From assembly GCA_963210315.1 (NCBI GenBank), contig OY723238.1:2666001-2730000 (forward strand): DNA of 64,000 bases, in the 5' to 3' direction. The notes below the pieces were generated by a model. That model searched no databases. It saw nothing but the letters and a program-made list of their open reading frames with translations, and had not been told where the DNA came from. The first letter of the stretch is position 1, and each line of letters begins with the position of its first letter. This document shows positions 53,708 to 64,000 of the stretch, one piece after another. This DNA comes from Rhynchopus euleeides. Taxonomy: Eukaryota > Euglenozoa > Diplonemea > Diplonemida > Diplonemidae. Both the position numbers and the translations under genes were made by a program.

Positions 53708-55406
53708 ATGCCGGGCGATGCCGAGGGCGGTGCCACCACCTGCGTGGTGTGCGGGCGGAACAACACCCGTGGGGAGCAGCGCAGGAGCGGATTTAAGGTA
53801 TGCGATAAAGGCAATTGTGGCATGTGTTGGGGCACACACGCTTCTCGTTTCTCTCCGACGCGTCCCGTCCTGGTGCTGTGAGGGAGCCCAGTGGCGGGGT
53901 GCTGCCCCACCCCCACTCCCCCACCCACTGCCACAGTGCCTCGACTGCATCGGGAAGCGCAGCAAGAAGACCCTGCGGCGGCAGGTGGGATCAGGTGGGC
54001 CGCCCAGCGAGGCTGCGAAGCCTGCTGAAGCCGCTGTCGAGCAGCCTACCCAGGCAGTGGGCCCCATCGAGGTGGACGGGGATCAGCTGCGTGCGCTGGC
54101 GCGCATGCCGCCACCGCTGGCTGCCGGCGTGCCGGCCGGGCGGCGGGCAACACTGCCCCCTGCTGAGAGCCCGGTGGACGCAAGGCAGCGCATGAGGGCT
54201 GAGACCGTCAGCACCAACGCGTCGCGCACCACGCTGCCGCCGGTGCCACAGCTGCCGCAGTCGCGCACGCCTGTGATGGCGCCTGCAGCGACACCAGCCC
54301 TGACGCCTCCTGACCGCCCACTGGGTGCAGTGATTTCACCGACGCGCACTGGTGGGATTGTGCCACTCGTCACCCCCGAGCTCAGGCCCGACTACAGGGA
54401 CCACGGGCATCAGCACATCAGCCACCACGGCAGCCACCACAGCCACGACTCGGTGCCTCTGGAGCCGCGTGTGCGCAGCGATCCTGAGAGGGTCGGGACG
54501 CGTCGGCACACCTACCGGCCGTCGCGCCCCCTGCACCCCAAGGAGTGGGACGGGTCGACGTACGGCGACGACCACCGCGCGGCACCCGCAGCCCCGCCGT
54601 CCCCCAGCCCCTCGGGCAACACACCCCGCATGCCGTCGCGCTCAGAGAGGCCGCTGCCGAAGGAGTACACTGCACACGACATCTACGCAGACCCGGAGAT
54701 CCAGTTCATCACAGACGAAGACCCCACCGACTCCGACAGCACTGGGACAGAGCCTACCGGTGTCTCTGTGGAGCATATCCTCGACGAGGCGCGGTACACG
54801 CACGGGCTGGGGCGCAATGGCGACCTCTCGAAGCTGTCCGCGTCCTTCTCCACACCCCCGCGCAGCAGGCGCGCGTCGAGGGTGTCCGTCAAGACGCCTG
54901 TGGACTGCAGCCTGGGCCCGAAGGACAGCACCGCGTCTGTTATGCCGCAGCCTGTTGCCGAGCTGGAGAGCTTCCTGCACGCGACGGAGTCGTACCTGAC
55001 CTCCCCTCTGTCCCCTGTGCCGCCCAAGCCTGCGGTGCGCACGCCCGAAGACACGCCCCTGCAGGACGTGCAGGGGGGTCTGGGTGCCGCGCACCCTCCG
55101 GCCCCCGCTGCAGGCCAGCAGATCTTCGACCAGCGTGGGGCGGTGTCGCAGCAGCCTGGTGCGCAGCTCGACGCCACACCAGGGGCTGTGCGTGGCGACG
55201 ACATCTGGCGCCTCAGCATCCCCCCTGAGTACCTCGACCGCCCGCAGATGAGCGACGCAGAGAGGCGCCACAACCACGAGCTGCGCGAGGCTTACCTGAA
55301 GGGGCGCGGGGCTTGGTCCCCGCCTTCGAAGTCGGACACCTCGTTCGTCGCCTCGGGGGTCCACACGTTTGAAACATACCGCCCGCGGCGTGAGGTTTCT
55401 GTCTAG
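53708..55406 (+). CDS. Zinc-binding, largely disordered protein, two exons
   Basis: Exons are 53708-53797 and 53937-55406 (519 residues), with a 139-bp phase-0 intron (GTATGC...GCCACAG). Splicing brings together CVVC (Cys12/15) and CLDC (Cys31/34), a four-Cys zinc site that neither exon has alone; this is strong support for the intron. The zinc module is followed by a basic stretch (GKRSKKTLRR). The rest is Pro, Ser, Thr and Arg rich and probably disordered, with clusters such as TLPPVPQLPQSRTP, an acidic patch (DEDPTDSDSTGTEPTG) and SFSTPPRSRRASRVS, which look like phosphorylation sites. A helical stretch near the C-terminus (MSDAERRHNHELREAYL) may be a binding motif. No named family. Confidence 0.75.
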
Positions 55407-55527
55407 TTGCGTGCGGCACCCTCGCTGTGCCTCATCTGAGGCATGCGAGTCGTACCACCCCTCACCAGGGGGGGGTCTTGACAGCGAAAGAGACGGTGGG
55501 AAAGCGCGCAGTGTGTTTTGATACAAC

Positions 55528-55616
55528 GGGGGCCTTTGCTCTGAAGTGCAGGAAAGCGAGCCGCCATACAGGAGAGGCTGCAGCCTGACACACTTTGGCA
55601 CAGAGCGAAGACCCCC
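55528..55616. repeat. 89-bp inverted-end element (GGCCTTTGCTCTG ends)
   Basis: The left end GGGGGCCTTTGCTCTG and right end CAGAGCGAAGACCCCC are 16-bp inverted repeats with two mismatches. The interior carries TGACACACTTTGGCAC, the inverse of the GTGCCAAACTGTGTCA motif seen at 32326-32341 and 60721-60736. No target duplication evident. Confidence 0.6.
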
Positions 55617-55979
55617 GGCACAGGTTGTGCTGAGCAACACAAAAGGCGGCCCTCGTCACAGCAAACACCTCCTCTGCAGGGGCCAACACGCTGCTGCTCG
55701 TGGGCACAAGCATATCCCAGACTCTTGGATTTGGATAAATGGGCGTGTGAGAGCAGCTCGGATGTGTAGGGAGAAGGCTATGTGACACAACTGTGCGCAC
55801 CACCAGCTGGGTGAGGGCAGCAGGGCCAGGCCTGGGGGTGTGAGCCTTCCACGCTCTCTACAGGGTAAGAACGAAACATCGGTTGCCCTCCTCCTCCTTT
55901 AGCATGATAAATCATCACGGAGTGAAGCCCAGTTCCTCCCTGAGGGCCCTCCGCTAGTGTTAAGCTTGTGCGTTGTATA

Positions 55980-56330
55980 TACCGTATACGTAAATATTAT
56001 GGAACGTAAATATTATGGAACGGGCCCATTTTTGCCCGGTCCGTTCCATAATATTTACGTTCCAAAATATTTACAGGGCCAGTTGGGGACTCGGTGGTGA
56101 GGATGGCTTGGCTCAGGAATCGCGCGAAAAGTGCACGAGTAGGTCCCGTCAGGGACTCTGTATGCCGTCCGATCACCTGGTCCAAGTCCCCGAGTCGCAG
56201 AAAGCCCTGTAAATATTATGGAACGAAAAAAATCTGGAACGCCAACCCACCAGCGTTCCAAAATATTTACGTTCCATAATATTTACGTTCCATAATATTT
56301 ACGTTCCAAAATATTTACGTATACGGTATG
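55980..56330. mobile_element. 351-bp MITE-like element with perfect 19-bp ends
   Basis: TACCGTATACGTAAATATT at 55980-55998 is exactly inverted at 56312-56330. The outermost TA on each side could be a TA target duplication, as in Tc1/mariner-type elements. GTTCCATAATATTTAC and variants recur about seven times, clustered near both ends in inverted orientation. The core (56085-56200) is unique sequence without coding capacity. Confidence 0.7.
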
Positions 56331-56996
56331 TGCGCATTTGCAACGTGTCCCGCCCCGGGGGGGAGGGGGGGGGGCACGTCGCCTCTAGGGTGTGTGCCTA
56401 GGCAAAGTCCAAAAAAAGCAGAAAAGGGCAAAAAAATAACCTGCAAAATAATACAGAAGGAATACTGACTGTTATAGTAGCAGCAGCAGAACCAACGATG
56501 CTAGGACACGCACACCCTCCCTCTCTCTTTCCTGAGTCCTTTCTGCCTTCTTACTCTCTTGCATTCTTCACACCGCCCCCACACCCTACACCCCACACCC
56601 CTGCCTGCCCTGCCCCCTGCTGACTGGGCGCCCCACCACCCCCCAACCCCAGACCCCAACCACCACCCCGCCGATGTGTTGTGGTCGGGCTCTGTCGACT
56701 GCCTCTCCCTGTGCTCAGCAAATAAATGCGAATGGCCTTTCAACGCGGTAGCATCGAGATCTGCTCGTCTCGCCCGGTTCTTTGGGCACAACCCCCCCCA
56801 CGACCCCTCGACACAAACACGGGATAGTGCCTCTTTCGAGGTGTGCGCGAGGCACATTTGTAGCGCAGTGTGGGTTCAGCTTTCCCGTTTCCACACCCGG
56901 GCATATAGTGTTGCCGATTCAATGAGCAGCACCTCATGGGGGGGTTCCCATGCCGTGTTCTGGTGAAACTCGAAGGGGGCCGAAAGAGGCATTGTG

Positions 56997-57104
56997 GGCC
57001 TTGCGCTCGGAAGCGCAGAAAGGCCAGTCGCCTCACAAAAGAGGAGACAGGCCGGCACATTTCTGGCAGACTGACATAGTTTGGCATGGAGCAAAGGCCC
57101 CCCC
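56997..57104. repeat. Inverted-end element of the GAGCGAAG family
   Basis: It begins GGGCCTTGCGCTCGGAAG and ends GGAGCAAAGGCCCCCC, with CTGACATAGTTTGGCA inside. It is a diverged copy in the same orientation as 55528-55616. Confidence 0.5.
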
Positions 57105-57609
57105 TCCTGAAATGTTTCTTCTCCAGGCTTCCTTCTCCGGATGCTCCGATTGGAGGTTGCATGCCTCCCCAGCCACCTCCGACCACATTCCGTATAGACA
57201 GAAGCATGGCGGGTTTGCTGCGTGGCACTGTGCGGCAAAACAGTATCACTTTGCAGCCCGACGCTGTGTCCTGTTTCACTGGGAGGAGGGCTGCGACGAG
57301 CATGGCGAAAAAATGTCTCATTTCCAGATGCCAGCCACTGCCCCTCACAACATAGACGCCACACCTGGCGCAGGTTAGGCCCGCCTGCCAGCCCGAGGCG
57401 CAGCCACCAACCCTCCTCACCCTTCCTTGAAGCCACACACAGACAAAAATTCCACGTGTCTCTTTCTCTCCCACCGTCCCGCCCCGGCGCACTCCCTGAT
57501 GGTTTATTTCCCCTGTCTCACGCCAAGATTCCTACCGACACCCCAACACCACCCCACGCCCTTCCGTGGGCAATGTGAATAAATCTGTTTCTGGGTGGGG
57601 GTGGGGGCC

Positions 57610-58000
57610 GTGCCTTCGCTCTGTGTCCCCATGGTGTTGTGTCAAACGGTGTCACTGTACAGCCAGTGTTGTGGCGGCTTTTACTGTCTTTTTACTGTCA
57701 CTTTTCTGCACTTCACGGTGGGGGCATGCAAAATACAGTTTCGTTTGTTGTGACACGTCGACTGCAACTGTCACAGATAGACATCCACTATGGGGGTCTT
57801 CGCTGGTCGCTATGCTTCGTTATTCTTCGTCAGTCTCCACCTAAATAGTTTCCTTAGGAAAGGCACCAAAATGCACTGGCGATCACCCCCGTAGCGAAGA
57901 CCCCCTCTGTGGATGGTAACAGTGACTGTCATAGTCGACATGTCACCATAAATCAAACTGTATTTTCCTGCTCCCCACCGTGTTCTGAGCGAAGGCCCTC
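57610..58000. mobile_element. Long fold-back element with TCTTCGCT inner ends
   Basis: GGGGGTCTTCGCT at 57792-57804 is inverted exactly at 57893-57905. The flanks on both sides continue the inversion for about 85 bp (57715-57791 versus 57906-57990), with ACGGTGGGG, AAAATACAGTTT, GTGACA, GTCGACT and CATCCAC in matching inverted order. The outer limits resemble other family ends (CCTTCGCTCTGTG near 57612 and GAGCGAAGGCCC near 57990). Fragments of the inner part occur at 5826-5861 and 6080-6128. Confidence 0.6.
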
Positions 58001-60700
58001 CCAGGGGGGGAGGGACATGTTTATTCTGCGAGTGTATAGATGTACAGACTGGGGGAGGGGGGGGCGGGTGGGCCTTCGCTGCAGTGCAGATATCACTGTA
58101 AGTAAGTGCGGGGGGGTGAGGAGGGATTGAGGAGCCAGCGGGTCCGGGTTTCTCACGGTGTGGACCCTCGGGGCCACTCTGCGATGCCAGCACGCTAGCC
58201 CAAACTGCAATACGGATTGAGGGGAATTTGTGCGGATGCAACTGGCCTCCGACCATTTTCCCCCATATGCACTTCGTACCCCGGCCTGGGTGGGGGTTTG
58301 CGTGTCGGACGCACGCCCCCCCCTTTGTTTCGCCACAGGTGCCGACCATGCCTCCCACTTCCCCCCCCTTGCATTGTTAAAAGTTGCTTTCCTCAGCTGC
58401 CTCTCTGCCTCTCTGTTTATGGCGTCAGCCTCTACCAGCCCCTCTCTTTGTTATCGATTCCCTGGGTGTGTCTGAAACTACCTCCTGCGGGTTTTATGTT
58501 TCGGGCGGGAAGGGGGCGGGAAAGGAGGGGGGGGGGGGCGGGCTTCTCCACGGCTCTGCGCCTTGTTTTGTTCCGCCGTTGCAACACCCCCCCCACCCCC
58601 CTTCGCCTTCCCCATTCCCTTGGGCTCTCTCTCCCCCTCCCCTTTCCCCCCATGCATGTGGGTGGGGGGAGGGCAGAGAGATACTTCCAAACCCACCTCT
58701 CTCCCCTCCCGGGGTGAGAGGTGGTTTCCCCCCGACCTTTGAGCATCTCCTGAAAACTCAACTCCGCAACCCCCTCAGACATTCTCCCGCCTCTCTCTTG
58801 TTGGTCTCCCTCACTCGTCGACCCACCCTTTCCCATACCCAGCTGTACCGTCACGGTTTCTGTCTCTCCTTATAAAACCCGAAGCCTTTCCATCGTGCTG
58901 AGTTTGCTTTGGGGTGCGATGTGTGGAGGGGAGGGGAGGGGAGGGTGGGTGGGTGGGTGGGTGGGTGGGGTGTGTGCTTCCCGCCTGCCCTTTACCTTCG
59001 CCCACACCGTCGCCCTTCCGCCCCCGGCTATCCCCCAAGGCATATCTGGGGGAGCCGAAGAAGCGCACCTTTTGGCAGCAAACCCGCGTCGCATTGCCGG
59101 GAGCCAGGGGGTTGGAACCCGAAGGAGTCGAGGGGCCTGGCTTCCCCAAGCGAGTCAAGCAAGCAGGGGGGGCATCTTGCCCAGGGGCATTTTATTGTGA
59201 TGTGGGGTGTTCTCGCGGTCGACGATTACCCCCGCTGGTTCTTCCCTCCCCTTGCTGATTTGCAGATGCAAATGTTTTTGTGAGTTTGTGCGATTGTGGT
59301 GGATACCCGCTGTGTATTGCGCATCCAAACCCGGGATACGTGCCTGAGAGGACTTCTAAAGATGCCGTTTCATTTCCAACAAAGGGCGGATTTCTCCGGG
59401 ACCCGAGGGGTCGCCGAAGGACAGCCGTGCGGTACCCGTTGCCTTTCCCCAGTTCCCCCAGAGTATTCCCCAGCAGTACTTGATATCAGGCTGCGGCAGC
59501 CGCAAGAGTGTGCAGTGGGGTTGTCTCAAGGTTCACTCGGTGCGGGCGGAGCGTATTGTGCTGCGTATTGTGTAGTGCTCCTGATGGTGATGTGTGACAT
59601 TCTGTCTGTGGTGTAGTGCGTTGTCGAGAGCAGTCGCTGAGGGGTTCGCTCGGACGTGCCGAAAAGTGCATTCTGGTGCCTTTCCTCTGTTTTTGTGGAA
59701 GCGCACCGGAGATTGCCGAAGGTTACCGGTGTGGCGAAGTCCCTCTAAAATAAAAAGGTGTTTCGTGAAAACGTGAGTGTGAAGTAGTGTGTGTGAGTCC
59801 CCTCCATGGCCAGTTTGTGTCTTGTGGTCATGTCCCATGGTCAAGAGCTCTGTGCGTCCGGCATGAAGCCAAAGTTTAAATGCGTGTGTGCCTCGGTCGA
59901 GTGTGCAAATCCGGCTCTTCCAGAGAAGGGTTTGTCTGGCCCAAACTTTCATCATCGGAAAGGGTTTCCTGGTGCTGACATCCCCGGCTTACAGGCGGAT
60001 CCTGAACTGCTTCACATCAACCCCGTGTTATTTACCCCGATTGCAGTTCGCAATGAGTTTCTCCTGCGCAACCTTGTGATGCTGCTCGCTGGCTGGCGGC
60101 GAACTGTTTGCATCTTCTCGTTGAATTGTCAATCTCAGAGCCTTCTTGGGTCGCGCAAAGAAAAAAAGCAAATAAAATGAGGGCACCACTATGGATGATC
60201 AACACAAAAGGAGAAGCGTGAGCCCGTACAACAAGGTTGTGCGCAACACAGACTACTCAAAACAACACGTGCAAACCCACATTAGGGCAGCGGTCCCTCG
60301 GGACGGGTGCGTGGCGACACCCCCCTTAGCCAGCTTCGCAAATCAGACATGCAGATATTGGAAAAAGAAAACTTTGAAGCAATCCGGAAATCTGTGAGTT
60401 TTTATACCACGGAGGCAGTATCTATTCACATACGGAGGGATAGCACTGATGAGTTTCCCCCTCCGAAACTACCTATGTATGCGTTAGGAAACGAAACATG
60501 ATGTGAACCTGAGAAAGCCAAATGCAGAAATGTTCTCCTTCTTTCAGAATCAAGTGTACCCTGTGCTGTGAATACTTCCTGAGGTTGAGGACGGACCCCG
60601 TCTATACTTTGAAAGTACACTGCCCTCGAACCTGCTTGCAGGGAAAGGGGCGTCAATGGGACAGATCAAGCTTGCTTGTGATTGTCGACACCAAAAAAAT

Positions 60701-60812
60701 GAGGCTTTCACTCTGTACGTGTCAAACTGTGTCACTCTGTCCGCACGATTTTGTGACGCACACACGCACAGCCCACCTTTCCTCACTTTCTGCATCCCTG
60801 AGCGAAGGCCCC
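60701..60812. repeat. Inverted-end element of the GAGCGAAG family
   Basis: It begins GAGGCTTTCACTCTGTACG, contains GTGTCAAACTGTGTCA, and ends CCTGAGCGAAGGCCCC. Another partial copy starts near 61287 (GCTTCACTGTGCCGAACTGTG). Confidence 0.5.
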
Positions 60813-61385
60813 AAATCAAAACTCCCGTCCCTCCGGTTAAGGGATCTCCTTCGGGCCTTCGTTCATATCAACCTGTGTCAGGTGTGAGGCGCCCTGCTCT
60901 GTTTCGGGTCGGATGCCCACTGTCCTCAACTTGAGAACGCAAGTCTCCTGCTGGACTGCGGGTCCGCGTTTTCTGCCGTCCGTACTCTGGTGGAAGTGTG
61001 GCCAGAAAGTGTCTTCCAGGTTGACGTCGCCGTCTTTTCATGTCGCCCGTGGAATCAGCGACCGAATCACAACCGGCAGGACAGTATTTTTTTGCCCCCC
61101 CATTGGGCCCCCAACTCTCCTCTCTGATGGCAGTGTGAAGACCCCCCATCACCGCCCCTCGTCCTGCTGTCGTTTGTTCTTCCTCTCTCAACACACACAC
61201 TGCCCGCTGTCAACGCCTGGTGTATGTGACACTCCTGTAGTTTTTGTATTCTCTAAGTCAGAAGAATCAGTTTTCATGCTTCGGTGAGGGGGCTTCACTG
61301 TGCCGAACTGTGTCAACGCGGCACCTAGTGTGATGGCGGTGGAGCAACACTCAGTGACTGTTGTTTAGACACAGAGTGAAGGTCT

Positions 61386-62105
61386 TTCGCTCTCAGAAAA
61401 GCCCTGGTATCCCCAGGCGAAACGATCGCCATCCTCACAGACTCGCAGAGCGCACTGAACGCGCTGCTGAGCGGCCCGCAGCGAGCGAGAGGATCCACCG
61501 AATGGGACATCTGGAGGTGGTTGAACGAGCTCGCCCAAACCCACGATGTCACCACCCACCTCCGCTACATCCCGTCACACGTTGGGGTAGCAGGGAACGA
61601 ACTCGCTGACAAACAGGCGCAAATCGGTGCCTTCCGGCCGCAGATGGAACCGGTTAGCCTCGCGTCGGCTCGTGTCGTCCTCCGCCGACACATCTACAAC
61701 GACGCAACGGTGCCCCGCACGGACAGCGTGTACGCGTACCGTTCGGGAATCGGGGAGACGCGACTGCAACGCCCCGACCTCCGCATGGAGGGACTCACCC
61801 GCTTAGGGGAAACCACCATCCGCCGACTCCGGGCCGACCACCACCGCCTGGTCTACGACCATGACATCCCGGGCACGGCACAACCACCTTGCCAACCCTG
61901 CCTGAAGCATGCGCCGGGCCACCCCCCGCCTGGGGTCTCACTGAAGCACCTCTTCTTCGGCTGCCCCGCGACAGCGTCGGCCCGACACCACCTCACAGCC
62001 ACAAACGTGCACAACCTGCTGTTGCACAACTGCAAGGAGGCGCTGCGCTACCTGGCCGAGGCAGGGGTAACGGAGCACGGCGAGAAGGACTACCTGAACG
62101 CGTGA
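61386..62105 (+). mobile_element. 5'-truncated LINE: RNase H and C-terminal Cys motif
   Basis: An open frame without an ATG start encodes the C-terminal part of a non-LTR retrotransposon polyprotein. It begins inside an RNase HI domain: ALRKALVSPGETIAILTDSQ with a catalytic Asp, then IPSHVGVAGNELADKQA with the conserved His and last Asp. The first catalytic Asp and Glu are missing upstream. About 100 residues later is a C-x2-C...H-x4-C motif (CQPC...HLFFGC), typical of LINE C-termini. The frame is intact to the stop at 62105. The 5' break near 61386 fits truncated reverse transcription. Confidence 0.8.
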
Positions 62106-64000
62106 ACCAAATAACATCATCAGAGAACAAGGGCTTCGGCCCGACCTCCCAGCACCCCCCCCCCCCCCCCCCCATCCCAGCCCCACGTCACTTACCACAG
62201 GCCGCCAGGCGCGTCAGCGTCGGCGACCGCCCGCCCCCAGTCTGAGAGGCATCAGCCGAATCTCGGTGGAGGCGGGCACAAAACAAAAGGGAGAGTCGTC
62301 ACTGTGCATATCAGCACGGTCCCGCCCTCTGTGCCAGACCAACACACCACCAAAGGAAAAGAGGAAGAGGCGACGTAAGGCAATGCCTCCGTGCGGCCAG
62401 GAGAACACGAAATAGCGACCCCCTCTACGGGGAATGCTACGAGCACGGCCAAAAATCGTTCAAAATCGTTCAAAGCGGGTGAACGTGGCCGCCCTCACAA
62501 AACAGGCGCCACATCAGTTTCCTCCCTATGTCTAGGACGCAACATCGAAGCGGTGCTTCGAGATCTTGTCTTGTGCATCATAATAAACAACCGCCTGCCT
62601 GCAGGTGCGCCAGGGGAGATCTGCACACGGAGACGGCACCCCCCTCTCTCCTCGTTTCTCACTCACTACTTGGCAAACCACCGACCTCTCCCAACAGCCA
62701 CCTGCAACCTGCAACGCAAGTTCTGCTTCTCTCCCTCCCCTATGCGAATGTTTATACCAGGCCATGGGCCCCCAGATCTGCGTTCCCCGGATACTGGAAT
62801 ATAATCTGCGTGTCAGAATGTGAAGATATCAGGCCATCTGATGTAGATGCCGCAGGACGTGCCCAGACGCCCCTGGGTCTCCAGCACTCTGTGTCGCTGT
62901 GGTGCAATGCAAACTTCTGTGAGATTGGTGCCGATAGGCATTCGTCGGTCGTGATGTGTTGTGTCGTTGCAGCGTTCTGCAATGCTTGCAGAGAGAGCAT
63001 CGCCACAGGTGAATGCGGTGTTATGTTTCTCGCGATCGACGGGTGGCTTTTCGGATCTTCAACAGACCTGCACCATGCACAGAGGGCGGGATAATGTTCT
63101 GATCTGGAAGCAACGTTGGGCACAGTCGACCTCACATCACGACTGGCCTTAGAATGAAAATGCGTTGGTCTATTCAGTGTTGACATTGAAGTCAAAGTAC
63201 ACGAATATCACCGATTGAAGCGATCTCTCCACTCAGCGATGAATGCGAGAGAGGACATTAAAAACTGGACGCGAACGAATTCTTCAGGTGACGTGTGTGC
63301 TATTCCAACATGCACAGCTGGGATGGGTCTCTCCATGCACATCACCGGTGTCTGCGTGTCTCTGCCACGCACGCACGGAGGGGTGTGGGAGAGGTCCATG
63401 GCTTCCGGGTGGTTCAGAGCTCTAGCGCAGCTGGGGCAATGACGGACTCCCACAAGCAGAGCGGCGTGCGCTTACCTTTGGGCTTGAAGGGCAGGTTGGC
63501 CTGCCCCGACCAGGTGCCACCGACGCTTTCCAAAAAGATTCATGTGTGTCTGTGTGCACAACAAGAATGTGCGACAGCATTTCGACAGTACATGCATGGA
63601 GGCGCAAAAGTGTAAGAGTGCTTCCGACGACGGCTGCTTTCTTTCTGTGTCTCGCTATCTCGTGTTCTGTGCCCCACACCCACATCAATGCATCAGGCCC
63701 TAGGGTGGTGGACGCCAACAACGCACCAAATGGAAGGTCCGATATGTGTTGCTACAGCCGCTGTTCCCAAAGAAGGAAACCGCCATGTGACTGTGCTGTA
63801 CTGTCCGTTCGATTTGCCTCCTCGTGTGGGGTGGTAGATTCGATTAGTGGATTCCACGTCCTGCGTGACTGTGTATCTGCCGTGCATCTTCAGAGACTTC
63901 TCAGAACACTGTCCATGGAACGAATTAGAACCAACGCGCGAGTGTCTCTCTCCTCTCTTGACTTTCACACGAAAAGCGGACAGGCTTGGGCTCAACCCAA
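62106..64000. other. LINE 3' tail and intergenic DNA
   Basis: 62106-62475 is probably the LINE 3' untranslated region; it contains a C-run (62155-62173) and ends with a doubled AAAATCGTTC, also seen on the minus strand at 2120-2152. 63303-63550 is a full copy of the 250-bp dispersed repeat. 63597-63725 is a diverged copy of the repeat at 22027-22203. No gene seen to the window edge. Confidence 0.55.
63303..63550 (+). repeat. Dispersed 250-bp repeat (copy 3)
   Basis: About 95% identical to 36421-36672 from CCAACATGCACAGCTGGGAT through GTTCAGAGCTCTAGCGCAGC to CTTTCCAAAAAGATTCA. It lacks the upstream UUCG hairpin. Ends in a short GTGTGTCTGTGTG tract. Confidence 0.8.

Larger units (their letters stand above)
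55407..61385. other. Gene-poor intergenic region rich in MITE-like elements
   Basis: Six kilobases without a recognisable host gene. It holds inverted-end elements at 55528-55616, 55980-56330, 56997-57104, 57610-58000 and 60701-60812, a TTGCAG-ended dispersed repeat at 59205-59265, and simple tracts such as (GGGT)n at 58944-58968. Open frames on both strands have no domain signs. Confidence 0.6.

Noticed and set aside
1..64000. tRNA or rRNA genes
   Set aside because: Scanned for GGTTCGA-type B-box arms and 5S-like internal promoters; no candidate had a foldable cloverleaf or conserved rRNA blocks.

Overview
The window reads as nuclear DNA of a unicellular eukaryote (a protist). Two genes have short GT-AG spliceosomal introns of 71-139 bp with GTATG donors, several products carry eukaryotic-type signal peptides, and coding regions are separated by long GC-rich, repeat-filled intergenic DNA. 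There are about 14 intact or nearly intact genes, two WD40 pseudogene pieces and remnants of retroelements. Every recognisable host gene lies on the plus strand, and many start codons sit a few bases after a pyrimidine-rich tract ending in AG. This would fit polycistronic transcription with spliced-leader trans-splicing (Euglenozoa, dinoflagellate or perkinsid style), but that is inference. The lineage cannot be fixed from sequence reading alone.

Layout. 1-8986: no convincing host gene; decayed LINE pieces, fold-back elements and dispersed short repeats. 8987-19172: four tandem FAR-17a/AIG1-like membrane hydrolase genes in two paralogous pairs. The second gene is split by a 2,978-bp insertion that has an 8-bp target duplication and a precisely phased 41-bp palindromic satellite inside. 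20653-21798: first gene of a family that fuses a ubiquitin-like N-terminus to a seven-bladed WD40 propeller. 24579-26940: a GILT-type thiol reductase and a two-pass membrane protein with a Cys-rich ectodomain. 26941-33682: gene-poor, including a 1.2-kb element with terminal inverted repeats. 33683-35861: a secreted double WD40 protein joined by a TPAPE/P repeat and broken by one frameshift. 37904-40243: a secreted protein of the bacterial N,N-dimethylformamidase beta-subunit-like family. 41076-48123: the main ubiquitin-like/WD40 array, with three intact genes, one deleted pseudogene and one gene fragment. 48598-50572: a three-exon coiled-coil protein. 50876-52321: a secreted NodB polysaccharide deacetylase. 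53708-55406: a two-exon zinc-binding, disordered protein. 55407-64000: MITE-like elements and a 5'-truncated LINE RNase H fragment.

The strongest candidate for an undescribed system is the ubiquitin-like/WD40 array. Its copies are nearly identical in framework, including 5' and 3' flanks. They differ in short clusters, some with indels, at the blade positions that form the binding face of a WD40 propeller. A pseudogene and a gene fragment carry blocks matching different intact copies. This looks like a diversifying recognition repertoire reshuffled by recombination. The function is not known.
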